A stretch of DNA of 64,000 nt from Mesonia sp. HuA40. GTDB lineage: Bacteria > Bacteroidota > Bacteroidia > Flavobacteriales > Flavobacteriaceae. The notes beneath the pieces were generated by a model. It worked only from the letters and a program-made list of their open reading frames with translations, ran no database searches and was not told the origin of the DNA. The translations under genes and the position numbers were made by a program. The stretch lies in NCBI RefSeq assembly GCF_008017835.1, contig NZ_VRLT01000029.1, positions 62,001 to 126,000 on the forward strand, written 5' to 3'. Of this stretch, positions 9,757 through 19,576 are shown one piece after another; the first letter of the stretch is position 1; each line of letters starts with the position of its first letter.

Positions 9757-10383
9757 TTACTGCACTTTAATCACTTCATTTTGAGTACAAACATAAACCG
9801 ATTCATTTGGCATGGATTTCACCAAATACAAACCAGTAAATGTTCCAAAAGCAGGTAAAATCATTTGGTTCTCTGTTTGATAAAAACAAGGTAGTCTTAA
9901 TTTTTGCCTCCCTAATCCGCTTAAAGCGTAACCCGGATGAAGATGACCGCATAACGTAAATAAATTAGGTTTATGCTCAGGCTTGTGTGTAAGATAAAAA
10001 TCACCAATTATTAAGTGGGGCAGTACCTCTAAATTGGCTTTTTTAAAAAAGGACGGGTGCACAATATCGTGATTCCCCTTAATAAGGAGAATGCTACAAT
10101 TCTGGTGTTTGACCCAGTGCTCAAATAATTTAAACTCTTGATTATAATCACTATGAAATAAATCTCCTAGAAAGATTAGCTTTCGCGGATTGTACTTTTT
10201 AATTGCTTCATCTAGCTTTTTAAAATTGACAGTTATAGCTGAAGAAGGTACAGCACTGCCGTATTTTCTAAAGTGTGCAATTTTACCAAAATGCACATCG
10301 GCAACTAGTAAGATCTTATTATTTTCCCAAAATAAAACACCCGAAGCATCGGGTGTAAAGTGTTGGTCTTTTATTGTAATCAA
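9757..10383 (-). CDS. pdeM: Ligase-associated DNA damage response endonuclease PdeM (metallophosphoesterase)
   Basis: A calcineurin-like phosphoesterase of 208 residues with the metal-binding series DVHFGK, GDLFHSD, GNHD and GHLHPG. This small form is the phosphoesterase that travels with a DNA ligase, an Lhr-like helicase and a beta-CASP exonuclease in bacterial repair clusters (TIGR04123 type). It is the last gene of that cluster here, 2 bp behind a lipoprotein gene. It probably processes DNA ends as a metal-dependent nuclease/phosphodiesterase; that role is inferred from the family. Confidence 0.9.
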   Translation of the reverse strand: MITIKDQHFTPDASGVLFWENNKILLVADVHFGKIAHFRKYGSAVPSSAITVNFKKLDEAIKKYNPRKLIFLGDLFHSDYNQEFKLFEHWVKHQNCSILLIKGNHDIVHPSFFKKANLEVLPHLIIGDFYLTHKPEHKPNLFTLCGHLHPGYALSGLGRQKLRLPCFYQTENQMILPAFGTFTGLYLVKSMPNESVYVCTQNEVIKVQ

Positions 10384-10385
10384 GT

Positions 10386-10850
10386 TTATTTTTGTTTTAC
10401 AAAACGAACAGGCTTATCTCTTTTTGGAAGTTTAGCAACGTAGTAGGGCTGTGTCATGACAGTACTCGCCACGCCTTCTGGACGATGCATGGTATAATTT
10501 ATAATTATTTCTTCATCTTTTTCTTCAACTCCTAAAACATCTATAGCATAGCCTCCAGTAGTTTTTATATCGCTAATAATTGCCAGAACCATCTCATTCT
10601 CAAAGTTTACAGGAAGACCTTTAAAAGAACTGGTTGTGGCATTTATGGCATCCATCTTACGTTTAATTTGTTCCCACTCGGAACTTTGCCGAATAACTGT
10701 AGTGTTAGGTTCTAAATTTTCTTCGCCATTACCATATAAGTTTCCTGCTCCCACTAAGGCTAATGAATCTTGAGTAATGTGTGTGCGCTGCATGGTGTTA
10801 CAACTGATTAAAGAAAATGCCAAAATAAAGATACCTAAAGCTGCTTTCAT
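10386..10850 (-). CDS. Lipoprotein with a PrcB C-terminal-like domain
   Basis: 154 residues. The N-terminus ends in the lipobox LISC (Cys17), so the mature protein is probably lipid-anchored in the periplasm or outer membrane. The C-terminal half, around TGGYAIDVLGVEE and QPYYVAKLPK, matches the pattern of the PrcB_C domain, named after a protein that stabilises the PrtP protease of Treponema. It sits between the helicase and phosphoesterase genes of a cytosolic DNA-repair module and is only 2 bp from the latter. Its function here is unknown. Confidence 0.8.
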   Translation of the reverse strand: MKAALGIFILAFSLISCNTMQRTHITQDSLALVGAGNLYGNGEENLEPNTTVIRQSSEWEQIKRKMDAINATTSSFKGLPVNFENEMVLAIISDIKTTGGYAIDVLGVEEKDEEIIINYTMHRPEGVASTVMTQPYYVAKLPKRDKPVRFVKQK

Positions 10851-10926
10851 GTTATTTTTTGATGCAATATAAGGACTTTGAAACTGAATCTAAATTTATT
10901 AACAGAATTTTGAATATCTAAGCCAC

Positions 10927-13404
10927 TTAAGTAAAAGCTTTTATCATTCTTTTGATACGATCCTCTAATTTTTCTGAAGAAAGTTTCTCTCGAAGTCTGT
11001 CTGTAATGATAGGAAATGAGAACGGAGTTGGTTTTTCACATTTTTTCCAAACTATTTGTTGTTGCTCTATTCTTCTTAACGCCAATCGTAATCTTTCTTC
11101 TTGTAATTGGTGTTCAAAGGTCTCTGTAAAGGCTTGCAGAAACAATAGGTTTTCTGGCTCGTAATCTCTAAAAACATCAAATAACAATTGTGCACTAGAC
11201 TGCAAATGTTTGGTTTTGATTAACTGGCTGGGGTAACCGGTAAAAACCAAACCAGCTATTACGGCAATATCTCGAAACTTTCTTCGAGCCATCTCGGTAG
11301 CATTTAAGCTTTTATACAAATCATCCATTAAAAATTCACTCGTAAACAGCTCATTATCTAAGATTTGCTGTACGTCTATTTCTTGATCAGATAATAGTTC
11401 AAAACCATAATCATTAAAAGCTATACTTAATGATATTGGCGAAAGTAAGCTTAATCTATAAGCGATTAAACTTGATAGTGCCTCGTGAACAAAGCGTCCT
11501 TCAAAGGGATAAAAAACCGCATGGTAACCCTCTCGTGTTTTAAAAGTTTCTATTAAAAACTGATGGGGTCTTGGTATAATCGATTCTTGTACTTGCCTTT
11601 TAAGAATGGGTTTTAAAGCTTTTAACTCAGGGGTTAATTTTTGTCTCGGCCCATCACTATCCGGAAATGTTGAACTTGCCGCATACATTTCTTCCCTTAA
11701 CAACTCACTCATTTGCGACGAGAAACTCATTCTGCCTCCTGCCCAACTGGGTACCTTTGCTGTCTTCTTTTTAGATTTTCTTACGTGTACCTGCATACCT
11801 TTTATCCGTACAAATTCAAGATTTCTACCCGCAAACGTAAAAACATCGCCAGGAGTTAGTTTAGAAACAAAAAACTCTTCAATATTGCCAATAAATCCTC
11901 CCTTTACATATTTTACAGCCAACACCGCATCGCTTACAATTGTACCAATTTGCAACCGATGTCGCATAGCTACGCCACGATCATTTACTTTAAACAAGCC
12001 GTCTTCTTGAATTTCAACCTTACGGTATTCATCGTATGTTTTTAAACTTTCTCCACCAAAGCTGATAAAGTTCAAACACCATTGCCATTCTTTTTCACTA
12101 ATGCTTTGATAACAGAAGGTTTGTTTTATCTCGTTAAAAATGCTTTCAGGATAAAAACCATCAGAAACCGCTAAGGTGATAAGGTATTGAATTAAAACGT
12201 CATAGCTTAAAAAATAAGGAATGCGATTTTCTACCGCTTGATTCTTCACTGCCTTTTTCAAGGCTGAAGCTTCTATTAGCTCTATCCCGTGCGTAGGCAG
12301 AAAATGAATAACACTAGTTTCACGCGGCTGATGACCACTTCTACCGGCTCGTTGTAAAAATCTTGCAACCCCTTTTGGTCCTCCAATTTGTACGATTGTC
12401 TCTACAGGTGCAAAATCGACTCCTAAATCTAAACTTGAGGTACAGACAACAGCTTTTAAGGTTTCTTGACGAATGGCCTTTTCTACCCACAAACGGGTTT
12501 CTTTACTTATGCTACCGTGGTGCATCGCTAATTCTCCTGCAAGCTCAGGGTATCGCTCCAATAGTTTCTGAAACCACAATTCGCATTGGGAGCGGGTATT
12601 GGTGAAAATTAATGTAGTTTTTGAATGACGAATTATGCCCACCACCTCATCGAGCAAATGCAAACCTAAATGACCTCGCCATGGAAACTTTTCCATACTT
12701 TTAGGAATAATAGATTGTACCTTAATCTTCTTTTTAAGCCTAGCTTTAATAAGTACAGAATTCTTTAAATGATTTGATTGAGGTCCTAATAAAACCTCAC
12801 GCGCTTGTTCTAAATTACCAATAGTGGCAGATATACCCCAAATTTTTAAGGGAGGGCTCAGTGTTTTCAATCGGCTTAAAGCCAGTTCCATTTGCACGCC
12901 ACGTTTACTTCCTAGTAACTCGTGCCATTCGTCTACCACCACAGCATTAAGACTTGAAAAGATTTTATGGTATTTCTTTGAGGCTAAAAGCAGTTGTAAA
13001 CTTTCAGGCGTAGTAATGAGCAAATCTGGCATCTTTCTCTTTTGTGCTGCTCTTACTTTTTGAGGAGTGTCTCCGGTGCGAATACCCACCGTAATTTCTG
13101 GAAATACCTCCTGACTAAATCGCAAAGTGGCTTGTTCTATTTCGCTTGAAAGCGCTCTTAACGGCGTTATCCAAAGAGCCTTAATCCCCTTTTTTAGTTT
13201 ACCTTCTTTAGCCTTATTGTGTAGTAATTCTAGTACAATGGGCACCCATAAAGCATAAGTCTTACCGCTCCCAGTAGGCGCATTTAAAAGTCCGTTTTTG
13301 CCTTGCTCGTAAGCCTTCCAAGTATCTTTTTGAAATTTAAACGGTTTCCAGTTTTGCTTTGTAAACCAATCTTTTACTATGGCTAAAGATTCCTTTTTAT
13401 TCAT
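10927..13404 (-). CDS. Ligase-associated DNA damage response DEXH-box helicase (Lhr-core type)
   Basis: A superfamily 2 3'-5' DNA helicase of 825 residues. Walker A is NAPTGSGKT (Lys48), the Walker B box is DEWH, motif III is SATIG, and motif VI lies in FLQRAGRSGHQ. The winged-helix and Lhr-core C-terminal domains fill the second half. The length and the neighbours (ligase, MBL exonuclease, phosphoesterase) match the TIGR04121 family. It likely unwinds or remodels damaged duplexes for the partner nuclease and ligase. Confidence 0.94.
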   Translation of the reverse strand: MNKKESLAIVKDWFTKQNWKPFKFQKDTWKAYEQGKNGLLNAPTGSGKTYALWVPIVLELLHNKAKEGKLKKGIKALWITPLRALSSEIEQATLRFSQEVFPEITVGIRTGDTPQKVRAAQKRKMPDLLITTPESLQLLLASKKYHKIFSSLNAVVVDEWHELLGSKRGVQMELALSRLKTLSPPLKIWGISATIGNLEQAREVLLGPQSNHLKNSVLIKARLKKKIKVQSIIPKSMEKFPWRGHLGLHLLDEVVGIIRHSKTTLIFTNTRSQCELWFQKLLERYPELAGELAMHHGSISKETRLWVEKAIRQETLKAVVCTSSLDLGVDFAPVETIVQIGGPKGVARFLQRAGRSGHQPRETSVIHFLPTHGIELIEASALKKAVKNQAVENRIPYFLSYDVLIQYLITLAVSDGFYPESIFNEIKQTFCYQSISEKEWQWCLNFISFGGESLKTYDEYRKVEIQEDGLFKVNDRGVAMRHRLQIGTIVSDAVLAVKYVKGGFIGNIEEFFVSKLTPGDVFTFAGRNLEFVRIKGMQVHVRKSKKKTAKVPSWAGGRMSFSSQMSELLREEMYAASSTFPDSDGPRQKLTPELKALKPILKRQVQESIIPRPHQFLIETFKTREGYHAVFYPFEGRFVHEALSSLIAYRLSLLSPISLSIAFNDYGFELLSDQEIDVQQILDNELFTSEFLMDDLYKSLNATEMARRKFRDIAVIAGLVFTGYPSQLIKTKHLQSSAQLLFDVFRDYEPENLLFLQAFTETFEHQLQEERLRLALRRIEQQQIVWKKCEKPTPFSFPIITDRLREKLSSEKLEDRIKRMIKAFT

Positions 13405-13507
13405 TAAGCTTACCTTAATCTTAGTTGATTATATTTTAATATTATAAAAGATTTATAGAATTTATCTCAAGCACCTACGAGATCTTTATCAATTTCACCT
13501 TTCTAGA

Positions 13508-15100
13508 TTAGATTATTAAATTTTTGAGATCCTCTAGGGTGTTGGCCTCTTCAATCTTTTTATCCTGTCTCCAGCGTAAAATGCGCGGAAACCTTGTTGC
13601 CACACCACTTTTATGCCGATTTGATTGAGCAATACCTTCAAAAGCAATTTCGAAAACGTGAAATGGCTTAACACTTCGTACGGGTCCAAAACGCTCTAGG
13701 GTATTTTTTTTGATCCAAGCGTCAACCTTTCTAAATTCAGCATCGGTAAGGCCTGAATAGGCTTTTGCGAAGGTGACAAGTTCTTTTTTTTCTTTATCCC
13801 ATAACCCAAATGTATAATCGGTAAATAAGTTACTTCTTCTTCCGTGGCCTCGCATAGCGTAGGTTAAAACTGCATCTATGGTAAATGGGTCGACCTTCCA
13901 TTTCCACCAATCTCCTTTTTTTCGACCAACTAAGTAGGGAGAATCCCATCGTTTAAGCATTAACCCTTCAGATTTTACCGTTCTACTCCGTTCTCGTTCT
14001 TTTGCTGCTGCTTGCCAACTCTCAAACCGCATATTGCTTGAAAGCTGCAAAGGAATATTGGTGTAATCAGTTTGATTTATTAACTGCTCAAGCAGGTCTC
14101 TTCTCTTTTGGTAAGACTGCTCTCTTATATCTTTACCTTCCCATTCTAACAAATCATAAGCCTTAAGAATAACCGGTGTTTTCTCTAGCAATTTTTTACT
14201 TAGTGTTTTACGTCCTATACGGGTTTGTAAATTTTTAAAACTAGCGATTTTATGGTTGTTATAGGCTAATATTTCGCCATCGATAACCGTACCGTCTGGA
14301 ATTACAGATGTAAATTCTTCAAACTCGGGAAATTTATCGGTTACTAGCTCTTCTCCTCTACTCCACACAAACAACTCACTTTCTCGAACAATAATTTGAG
14401 CGCGAATACCATCCCATTTATGTTCGGCGGCCCAATTGGCTATATCGCCTAATTCTTGGGGTTCATTTTCTATGGCATAGGCCAAATAAAACGGATAAGG
14501 TTTAGAGAGAAAATCTGATTTGTTCTCTTCTAAAATTAATCGTTTAAAACTTGTTGTACTAGGGTCCCAATTTCCCATTAATTTGTAAGCCAAGATGTCT
14601 TCATCAATATCAGTGGCCTTTGCCAATGCACGGGTCATTAGTTTTTGACTTACTCCTATACGAAAACTACCCGTAAATAGTTTTGTAAAAACAAAGCGTT
14701 CGTAGTAATCTAAGCTTAACCAATTTTCTTTTAAATAGGCTTCTTTTTCTTGTTCGCTTTGCTTTTTAAGAGCAATCATTTCAGTTAAAAATTGATGTAA
14801 GCCTTTTTCTGATTTTTCTTGTGCTGCAGGTATTACCAGTGCAATAGTTTCGGCAAGATCGCCAACAATGTGATAAGATTCTTCAAATAGCCAGAGCGGT
14901 ATCTGAGCAAGTTCTGCCGCCCATTGCCGCATTAATTTTGTATTCACAGGTCGCGGAGGTCTACGATGAGATAAGATAGCAATTGTCCATACCTTATCTT
15001 TATCTTTAGCTTCTTTAAAATAGCTGGCAAGAGCTTTTACTTTAACCGTTGTTTTATTGGTGCTATCTAATGTTTTGATGAGTTGGGCAAATGCTTTCAT
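13508..15100 (-). CDS. ATP-dependent DNA ligase, repair-cluster type
   Basis: 530 residues, in three parts: an N-terminal DNA-binding domain, the nucleotidyltransferase domain with adenylated Lys228 in KWDGIR, and an OB-fold domain with the WWKWK motif. It seals nicks using ATP. This is distinct from the NAD-dependent replicative ligase LigA and belongs to the ligases found with Lhr-like helicases (TIGR04120 type). Its start overlaps the end of the exonuclease gene by 4 bp, which suggests coupled expression. Confidence 0.95.
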   Translation of the reverse strand: MKAFAQLIKTLDSTNKTTVKVKALASYFKEAKDKDKVWTIAILSHRRPPRPVNTKLMRQWAAELAQIPLWLFEESYHIVGDLAETIALVIPAAQEKSEKGLHQFLTEMIALKKQSEQEKEAYLKENWLSLDYYERFVFTKLFTGSFRIGVSQKLMTRALAKATDIDEDILAYKLMGNWDPSTTSFKRLILEENKSDFLSKPYPFYLAYAIENEPQELGDIANWAAEHKWDGIRAQIIVRESELFVWSRGEELVTDKFPEFEEFTSVIPDGTVIDGEILAYNNHKIASFKNLQTRIGRKTLSKKLLEKTPVILKAYDLLEWEGKDIREQSYQKRRDLLEQLINQTDYTNIPLQLSSNMRFESWQAAAKERERSRTVKSEGLMLKRWDSPYLVGRKKGDWWKWKVDPFTIDAVLTYAMRGHGRRSNLFTDYTFGLWDKEKKELVTFAKAYSGLTDAEFRKVDAWIKKNTLERFGPVRSVKPFHVFEIAFEGIAQSNRHKSGVATRFPRILRWRQDKKIEEANTLEDLKNLII

Positions 15101-16125
15101 TGTCTTTCAAGTTTGCTTGAGCTCAATTTCAATTCTTCTGCTGTTTCTTCCTCAAATTGGGTTTGTTCGGTGCGGGCATCATAACCTTGCTCATTTAAAA
15201 ATTGGGAGAAAATATCGGTATAACCGTGGGTACAAATTATTTTTTCTGCCCCAGTAGCTTTTATGGCACTTAGCAAACTTGACCAATCGCAGTGGTCTGA
15301 AAGTACAAAGCCTTTATCAATCGCTCGTCTTCTTCTTGCGCCTCTAAAGGTCATCCAACCGCTTGCCGACGCCGTCACATACGGCACCATTTTTCTAATC
15401 CAAGGTGAACCGTGAGCACTAGGTGGTGCCAGCACTAAATTACCTTTTATTTCTTCTTTTTTGGTGTCTTTTGTTATGCGCTTGGTTTGTGGTAAGCTTG
15501 CAATGTCGCGTACCACTTCATTCATATTTTCAATGGCTGCGTGGGTATAAATTTCTCCAATAGTTGCATCTATATTTTTAAGTAATCGCTGCGCCTTACC
15601 CAATGAGTAAGCAAACAATACAGAGGTATTACCCTCTTCTTTGTTTTCTTGCCACCACTGATTAATTTCTCGAAAAACTTCTTTTTGGGGTTGCCATTTA
15701 AACGCGGGTAAGCCAAAAGTGCACTCGGTAATAAAACTATGGCACTTAACGGGTTCGTAAGGAGTTGCGAGACCATCATCTTCTAGTTTATAGTCGCCCG
15801 TAAATACCCACACCTCACCTTTATACTCCACCCGAACTTGCGAAGAGCCAATTATATGGCCTGCGGGGTGTAAAGAAAATTTCACACCGTTTACCAAAAA
15901 CGTTTCTCCCCAATTTACGCCTGCCACTTGTATATCTCCCAAGCGGTGTTTGATGATTGGCACGTTGGTATGATGAGTAATGTATTGTTGATGTCCCCAA
16001 CGCGAATGGTCTGCGTGACCGTGGGTAATTATGGCCTTTTTTACTGGTTTCCACGGATCTAAATACACATCGGCTTGTTGACAATAGATTCCTTTGGCGT
16101 TAAAATGAAGTAAAGGCTTTTTCAT
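15097..16125 (-). CDS. Ligase-associated DNA damage response exonuclease (MBL/beta-CASP)
   Basis: 342 residues of the metallo-beta-lactamase fold, with the zinc motif HGHADH at 35-40 and further ligands in HPAGHIIGS, TGDYKLED and SDHCDW. The beta-CASP arrangement is shared with SNM1/Artemis and CPSF73 nucleases. It is the first gene of the repair module on the minus strand, upstream of and overlapping the ligase. The likely role is trimming damaged or crosslinked DNA ends. Confidence 0.92.
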   Translation of the reverse strand: MKKPLLHFNAKGIYCQQADVYLDPWKPVKKAIITHGHADHSRWGHQQYITHHTNVPIIKHRLGDIQVAGVNWGETFLVNGVKFSLHPAGHIIGSSQVRVEYKGEVWVFTGDYKLEDDGLATPYEPVKCHSFITECTFGLPAFKWQPQKEVFREINQWWQENKEEGNTSVLFAYSLGKAQRLLKNIDATIGEIYTHAAIENMNEVVRDIASLPQTKRITKDTKKEEIKGNLVLAPPSAHGSPWIRKMVPYVTASASGWMTFRGARRRRAIDKGFVLSDHCDWSSLLSAIKATGAEKIICTHGYTDIFSQFLNEQGYDARTEQTQFEEETAEELKLSSSKLERQ

Positions 16126-16237
16126 AAGCTTGAAGATACTTAAAATTATGTGCCGGAATTTTACTTTATAGAAATCTTAGCGGAATTTTAAGAGATTTAA
16201 AAGATTTTCCTAAATAATCTATGGCTAATTGAACTTG

Positions 16238-16335
16238 GCGTGAGGGATTGAATGGCATGTTTGAGCTCTTGCCTAAACTTAGTTTAGGCAAAGCGAGTAA
16301 TGAAAGCCCGACCCGTTTATATAAACGGGGCACGC
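16238..16335. repeat. Intergenic REP-like element with two perfect palindromes
   Basis: The gap between recO and the exonuclease gene holds a structured, locally GC-richer stretch. It has a 10-bp stem with a TTA loop (16269-16278 / 16282-16291) and an 18-bp perfect palindrome CCCGTTTATATAAACGGG (16312-16329), embedded in GCGAGTAATGAAAGCCCG and GGGGCACGCCCG. From memory, similar GAAAGCCCG...GGCACGCCC blocks occur repeatedly between flavobacterial genes. It may also act as the recO terminator. Confidence 0.55.
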
Positions 16336-16339
16336 CCGT

Positions 16340-17056
16340 CTAAAACAATTGATTGAGCACCTCTAGAGATTTAGGTTTTCTAAAACCTGACAAATGCAAT
16401 TGGTAGTATAAAAGCATCATTTGTATAAATTCTTGCCTTCGGTTTTGGTTGAGATTGAACTGCTGGGTTGTTTCCTTATTTTCTTGTAGCAGTTGTTGAA
16501 GCAATTTGGTATTTGCATTCTGCAAGCAATAGTTGTTGGTCTCTGTGGCTTGAAATTGCCCGTCTTCTAGATTAAAATAAGCTTCTTGAGGGTTTCCCTT
16601 TTGAGGTAGAAAGCCTAAGTATTTGGTGAAATCGACCATAAATTTGAGATGAAAATTGGCAAATTGGTCGCTTTGGTCTAAAGCTATAAATTGTTCTTCT
16701 AAAAAGTGATAAAGCGATGGGTTTTGTTCTTCTTCTTGTATACAAATACCAATTAACTCGGCTAGGAATAAGGCGATAGAAGATTTAAATATATTGGTAG
16801 AAATACTTTTGTAGGGGAAATCTATTTTAGCTTCTCTAAAGTAAGATAGTTTTCTGCCTTCTTTGTGTTGTACTACGGCATCTAACATATGTAGTGGTTG
16901 AAAAAGACTGCTTTTTAATTTTCCTTTTTTACTTTTGAGCACGCCCTTTAGTAAAAAAGAAAGGCTGCCTTTTTCTTTAGTAAAACAACGCACAATTAAA
17001 TCGGCTTCGCCAAAACGCAGACTATGTAAAACAATAAGTTTTGTTTTGATAAGCAT
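16340..17056 (-). CDS. recO: DNA repair protein RecO
   Basis: 238 residues, normal length. The N-terminal OB-fold opens with TKLIVLHSLRFGEADLIV and continues with KGSLSFLLKGV, typical of RecO; a helical domain follows. The four-Cys zinc motif of some RecO proteins is absent, as is common in this phylum. RecO loads RecA on SSB-coated single-stranded DNA in the RecFOR pathway. Its ATG overlaps the stop of the upstream propeller gene (TAATG). Confidence 0.93.
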   Translation of the reverse strand: MLIKTKLIVLHSLRFGEADLIVRCFTKEKGSLSFLLKGVLKSKKGKLKSSLFQPLHMLDAVVQHKEGRKLSYFREAKIDFPYKSISTNIFKSSIALFLAELIGICIQEEEQNPSLYHFLEEQFIALDQSDQFANFHLKFMVDFTKYLGFLPQKGNPQEAYFNLEDGQFQATETNNYCLQNANTKLLQQLLQENKETTQQFNLNQNRRQEFIQMMLLYYQLHLSGFRKPKSLEVLNQLF

Positions 17057-19350
17057 TAGCGAATAATCATTATTTTAGCCAATTTGGTTTCTAGTTGGTC
17101 TGCCGAGGTGAGCATCACAATATAAACTCCACTGGCTACCGCGTGTTTGCCAAAAGCACGCGTATCCCATTGCACACTTCCGCCTTGAGCGGTAGTTTCA
17201 AAAACCAAATTACCACTAATATCGGTTATTTTTACGTTTGCCCCCGCCATTAGTCCGTCTATGGTAACAGGGCCTTTGTAATTAGGTCTTACTGGATTTG
17301 GGTAAGCCTTAACTTGCTCAAAATTTTCTTGGCTTTTAGTGGCTGTTCCTCTAAAAGCGACGAGCCCGCTGCGGGTACCTATATAAACCTTAGCTGTTTC
17401 TGGATCTATTGCTATACTAGTTACCGAATTTGAAGGTAGTGGAGAATTGTCTGTAGTAAAATGATAAATGGTTTCTTGCCCGTTTGCCGAAACATAAAAT
17501 ACGCCGGCCTCGGTGGCGATCCATTTATTATTGTTACCGTCTACCGCGATGTCTTGTATACTGTTTTCTGCTAAGAGCTCTTGAGCCACACCATCTCCAT
17601 CCAATATAATAATTTGACTGGTGCTCGTGTCTGGATTGGTAAACATGCTTGAAGGATTAAAAAGAACCCGAAGGCCCAAGGTAGTTCCTATCCATAGTTG
17701 GTTATTGTTGTCTAAAGCTAAAGTTTTAACCGAGTTTCCTTCGGGTAAATTCCCTGCACTTTCTTGCCCGGTTACTTTGGTAAATTGCCCTGAAGCCGGA
17801 TTAAAACCAATAAGCCCATTGGCATAGCTACCAAAATAGATGAGGTTAGATTGATCTATAACTAAATCGCTCAAACCTAATTCGCCAGAGAAATAATTGG
17901 GAATAATTTCTGAAATATCAAAAAATTCAAGAGCACCTGAGCTTGGTGTAAGTTTAAAAAGTCCGTTTTTTACTAAACTAATCGTACCCCAAAGGTTGCC
18001 CGTTGAGTCAAAATCTAAACCATTTACCCGTACATCGCCCATCACGGTATTGCCGTTAGGATCTAGTGTTTCGGGTAGATTTGCGGTATTTTCATCATAT
18101 TTAAAAACAATTTCATTGTTTACCAATTCTAAAAATCCGTCTACGTAGCTGCTTATAAATACTTGATTGGTTTGTTTGGGGTTTATTATGGGTCTTACCA
18201 ATACACGAGTATCTTGTAAATCATCATAGGTCATGTTGATCCAGCGTTCATTTTTTAAATGACTTACCCCGCGCTGGTTTAGTGGGTAGGGATCTAAGGC
18301 TCCTGTATATTCGCCATATACCGCCCATAATTCGTTGGCTACGGCATCTAACCCAAACACATCATTTCTTATAGGTCCCAACGGACTTAAATATTTTGGT
18401 TCATCAAACGCATTTATAAACGAAAGCAGACCTAAATTAAAATCGCCAGTATAGAATCGTGCGTTATGATAAATGGCACAAGTGAATTGTGGAGAGAAAG
18501 TGGAAAAATTATTTAAATTCTGAACTTCACTTAAATTTTGATCATAGATTTTAATGGTTTGACTACCGGTTAATAAAATTTGTTTATTACTTACACGAAA
18601 GTCAACCACATCAAAATTTACATTCACCTGCTGGGTAATATTATTGTTTTGCACTTTTTGTAAAACATTATTTGCAGTAAGTGCAAGCAATTGGTTATCA
18701 ACCAAGGCTACGCCTTTGTATTCTGTACTATTTATGGCATTCCACTCGTTAAAATCTATAAGATTAGGATTGTTCTTATCTGCATAGCGCAATCCGGCCT
18801 GGGTAGCTGCGTATAGGTTATCGTTTTGTATTGCCAGTTGATTGACCTGTAAATTTGCACCAGCGTTACCGATAAAATAGGTGTCACCGAATTTAAGCTC
18901 GTTTAATCTAAAGACCGTTATACCATAGTTGGTAGCGAGGTACAATTTACCTTCATCTTCAAGCATATAGTTAATTCTACGCTCAGATGGCGGTATACCG
19001 GTTTTATTAGGAATATCAACTATTTTGAAAACACTTTTATTTTGTAGGTTGTAAACGTCAATCAATCCTGTTTCATAACCTATAAATAGTAAATTATAGG
19101 AGGCACTAAAATGAATTTTGCTAATGTTTTGACTCGACAACCCTTGAATTGATGATATTTTTTCAACCCTACTTGTGGTTTGGTTGTAGATAAAAACAGT
19201 ATTCTGAGCTCCAACAAAAAAAGTACTCCCCGACCTGGCTATATCTTGAATTTGATAATAAGAAAAATGATCTTCCCAATCTAGCTCGCTTTGCGCTTTA
19301 CTTGGGGTAAAGCTAAACAAAATAAGTATAATTGTTAAAAATTTATACAC
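17056..19350 (-). CDS. porZ: PorZ-like beta-propeller protein with type IX secretion C-terminal domain
   Basis: 764 residues. Residues 1-19 form a signal peptide ending in AQ. Residues ~25-660 contain two-component-regulator-type propeller repeats (for example YLATNYGITVF, LWIGTTLGLRV, VYIGTRSGLVAF), consistent with two beta-propellers. Residues ~680-764 form a type IX sorting domain starting at VKAYPNPV and ending in KIMIIR. Size and architecture match PorZ, a surface component of the type IX attachment complex that delivers anionic LPS to the PorU sortase in Porphyromonas. Orthology is inferred; another secreted propeller protein is possible. It is coupled to recO. Confidence 0.68.
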   Translation of the reverse strand: MYKFLTIILILFSFTPSKAQSELDWEDHFSYYQIQDIARSGSTFFVGAQNTVFIYNQTTSRVEKISSIQGLSSQNISKIHFSASYNLLFIGYETGLIDVYNLQNKSVFKIVDIPNKTGIPPSERRINYMLEDEGKLYLATNYGITVFRLNELKFGDTYFIGNAGANLQVNQLAIQNDNLYAATQAGLRYADKNNPNLIDFNEWNAINSTEYKGVALVDNQLLALTANNVLQKVQNNNITQQVNVNFDVVDFRVSNKQILLTGSQTIKIYDQNLSEVQNLNNFSTFSPQFTCAIYHNARFYTGDFNLGLLSFINAFDEPKYLSPLGPIRNDVFGLDAVANELWAVYGEYTGALDPYPLNQRGVSHLKNERWINMTYDDLQDTRVLVRPIINPKQTNQVFISSYVDGFLELVNNEIVFKYDENTANLPETLDPNGNTVMGDVRVNGLDFDSTGNLWGTISLVKNGLFKLTPSSGALEFFDISEIIPNYFSGELGLSDLVIDQSNLIYFGSYANGLIGFNPASGQFTKVTGQESAGNLPEGNSVKTLALDNNNQLWIGTTLGLRVLFNPSSMFTNPDTSTSQIIILDGDGVAQELLAENSIQDIAVDGNNNKWIATEAGVFYVSANGQETIYHFTTDNSPLPSNSVTSIAIDPETAKVYIGTRSGLVAFRGTATKSQENFEQVKAYPNPVRPNYKGPVTIDGLMAGANVKITDISGNLVFETTAQGGSVQWDTRAFGKHAVASGVYIVMLTSADQLETKLAKIMIIR

Positions 19351-19524
19351 GATAGTATTTTTAAGGTTGTTAACTCTAATTTTCTGATTTCTAGTATAAA
19401 CAAATTAAAAAAACTTGTCTTATACCCTACGTTTCGCTTACTATGCCAAATATCTGTTTAGCAATACTGCTACAAATATATTTGTTTATTGCTATCTTCT
19501 TAGATGAATTGTATATTTTCGGGG

Positions 19525-19553
19525 TTTGTATTTGCAAGGTTTTTATATATTTG
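19525..19553 (+). promoter_or_regulatory. Strong flavobacterial-type promoter of the outer-membrane protein gene
   Basis: TTTG (19525-19528) and TATATTTG (19546-19553), separated by 17 bases, match the Bacteroidota -33/-7 consensus fully. The predicted start of transcription is about 15 bases before the ATG at 19577. A second TATATTTG, inside a palindrome, lies at 19477-19484 without a clear upstream box. Confidence 0.65.
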
Positions 19554-19576
19554 TTTATCTAACAAGATAATACCTA

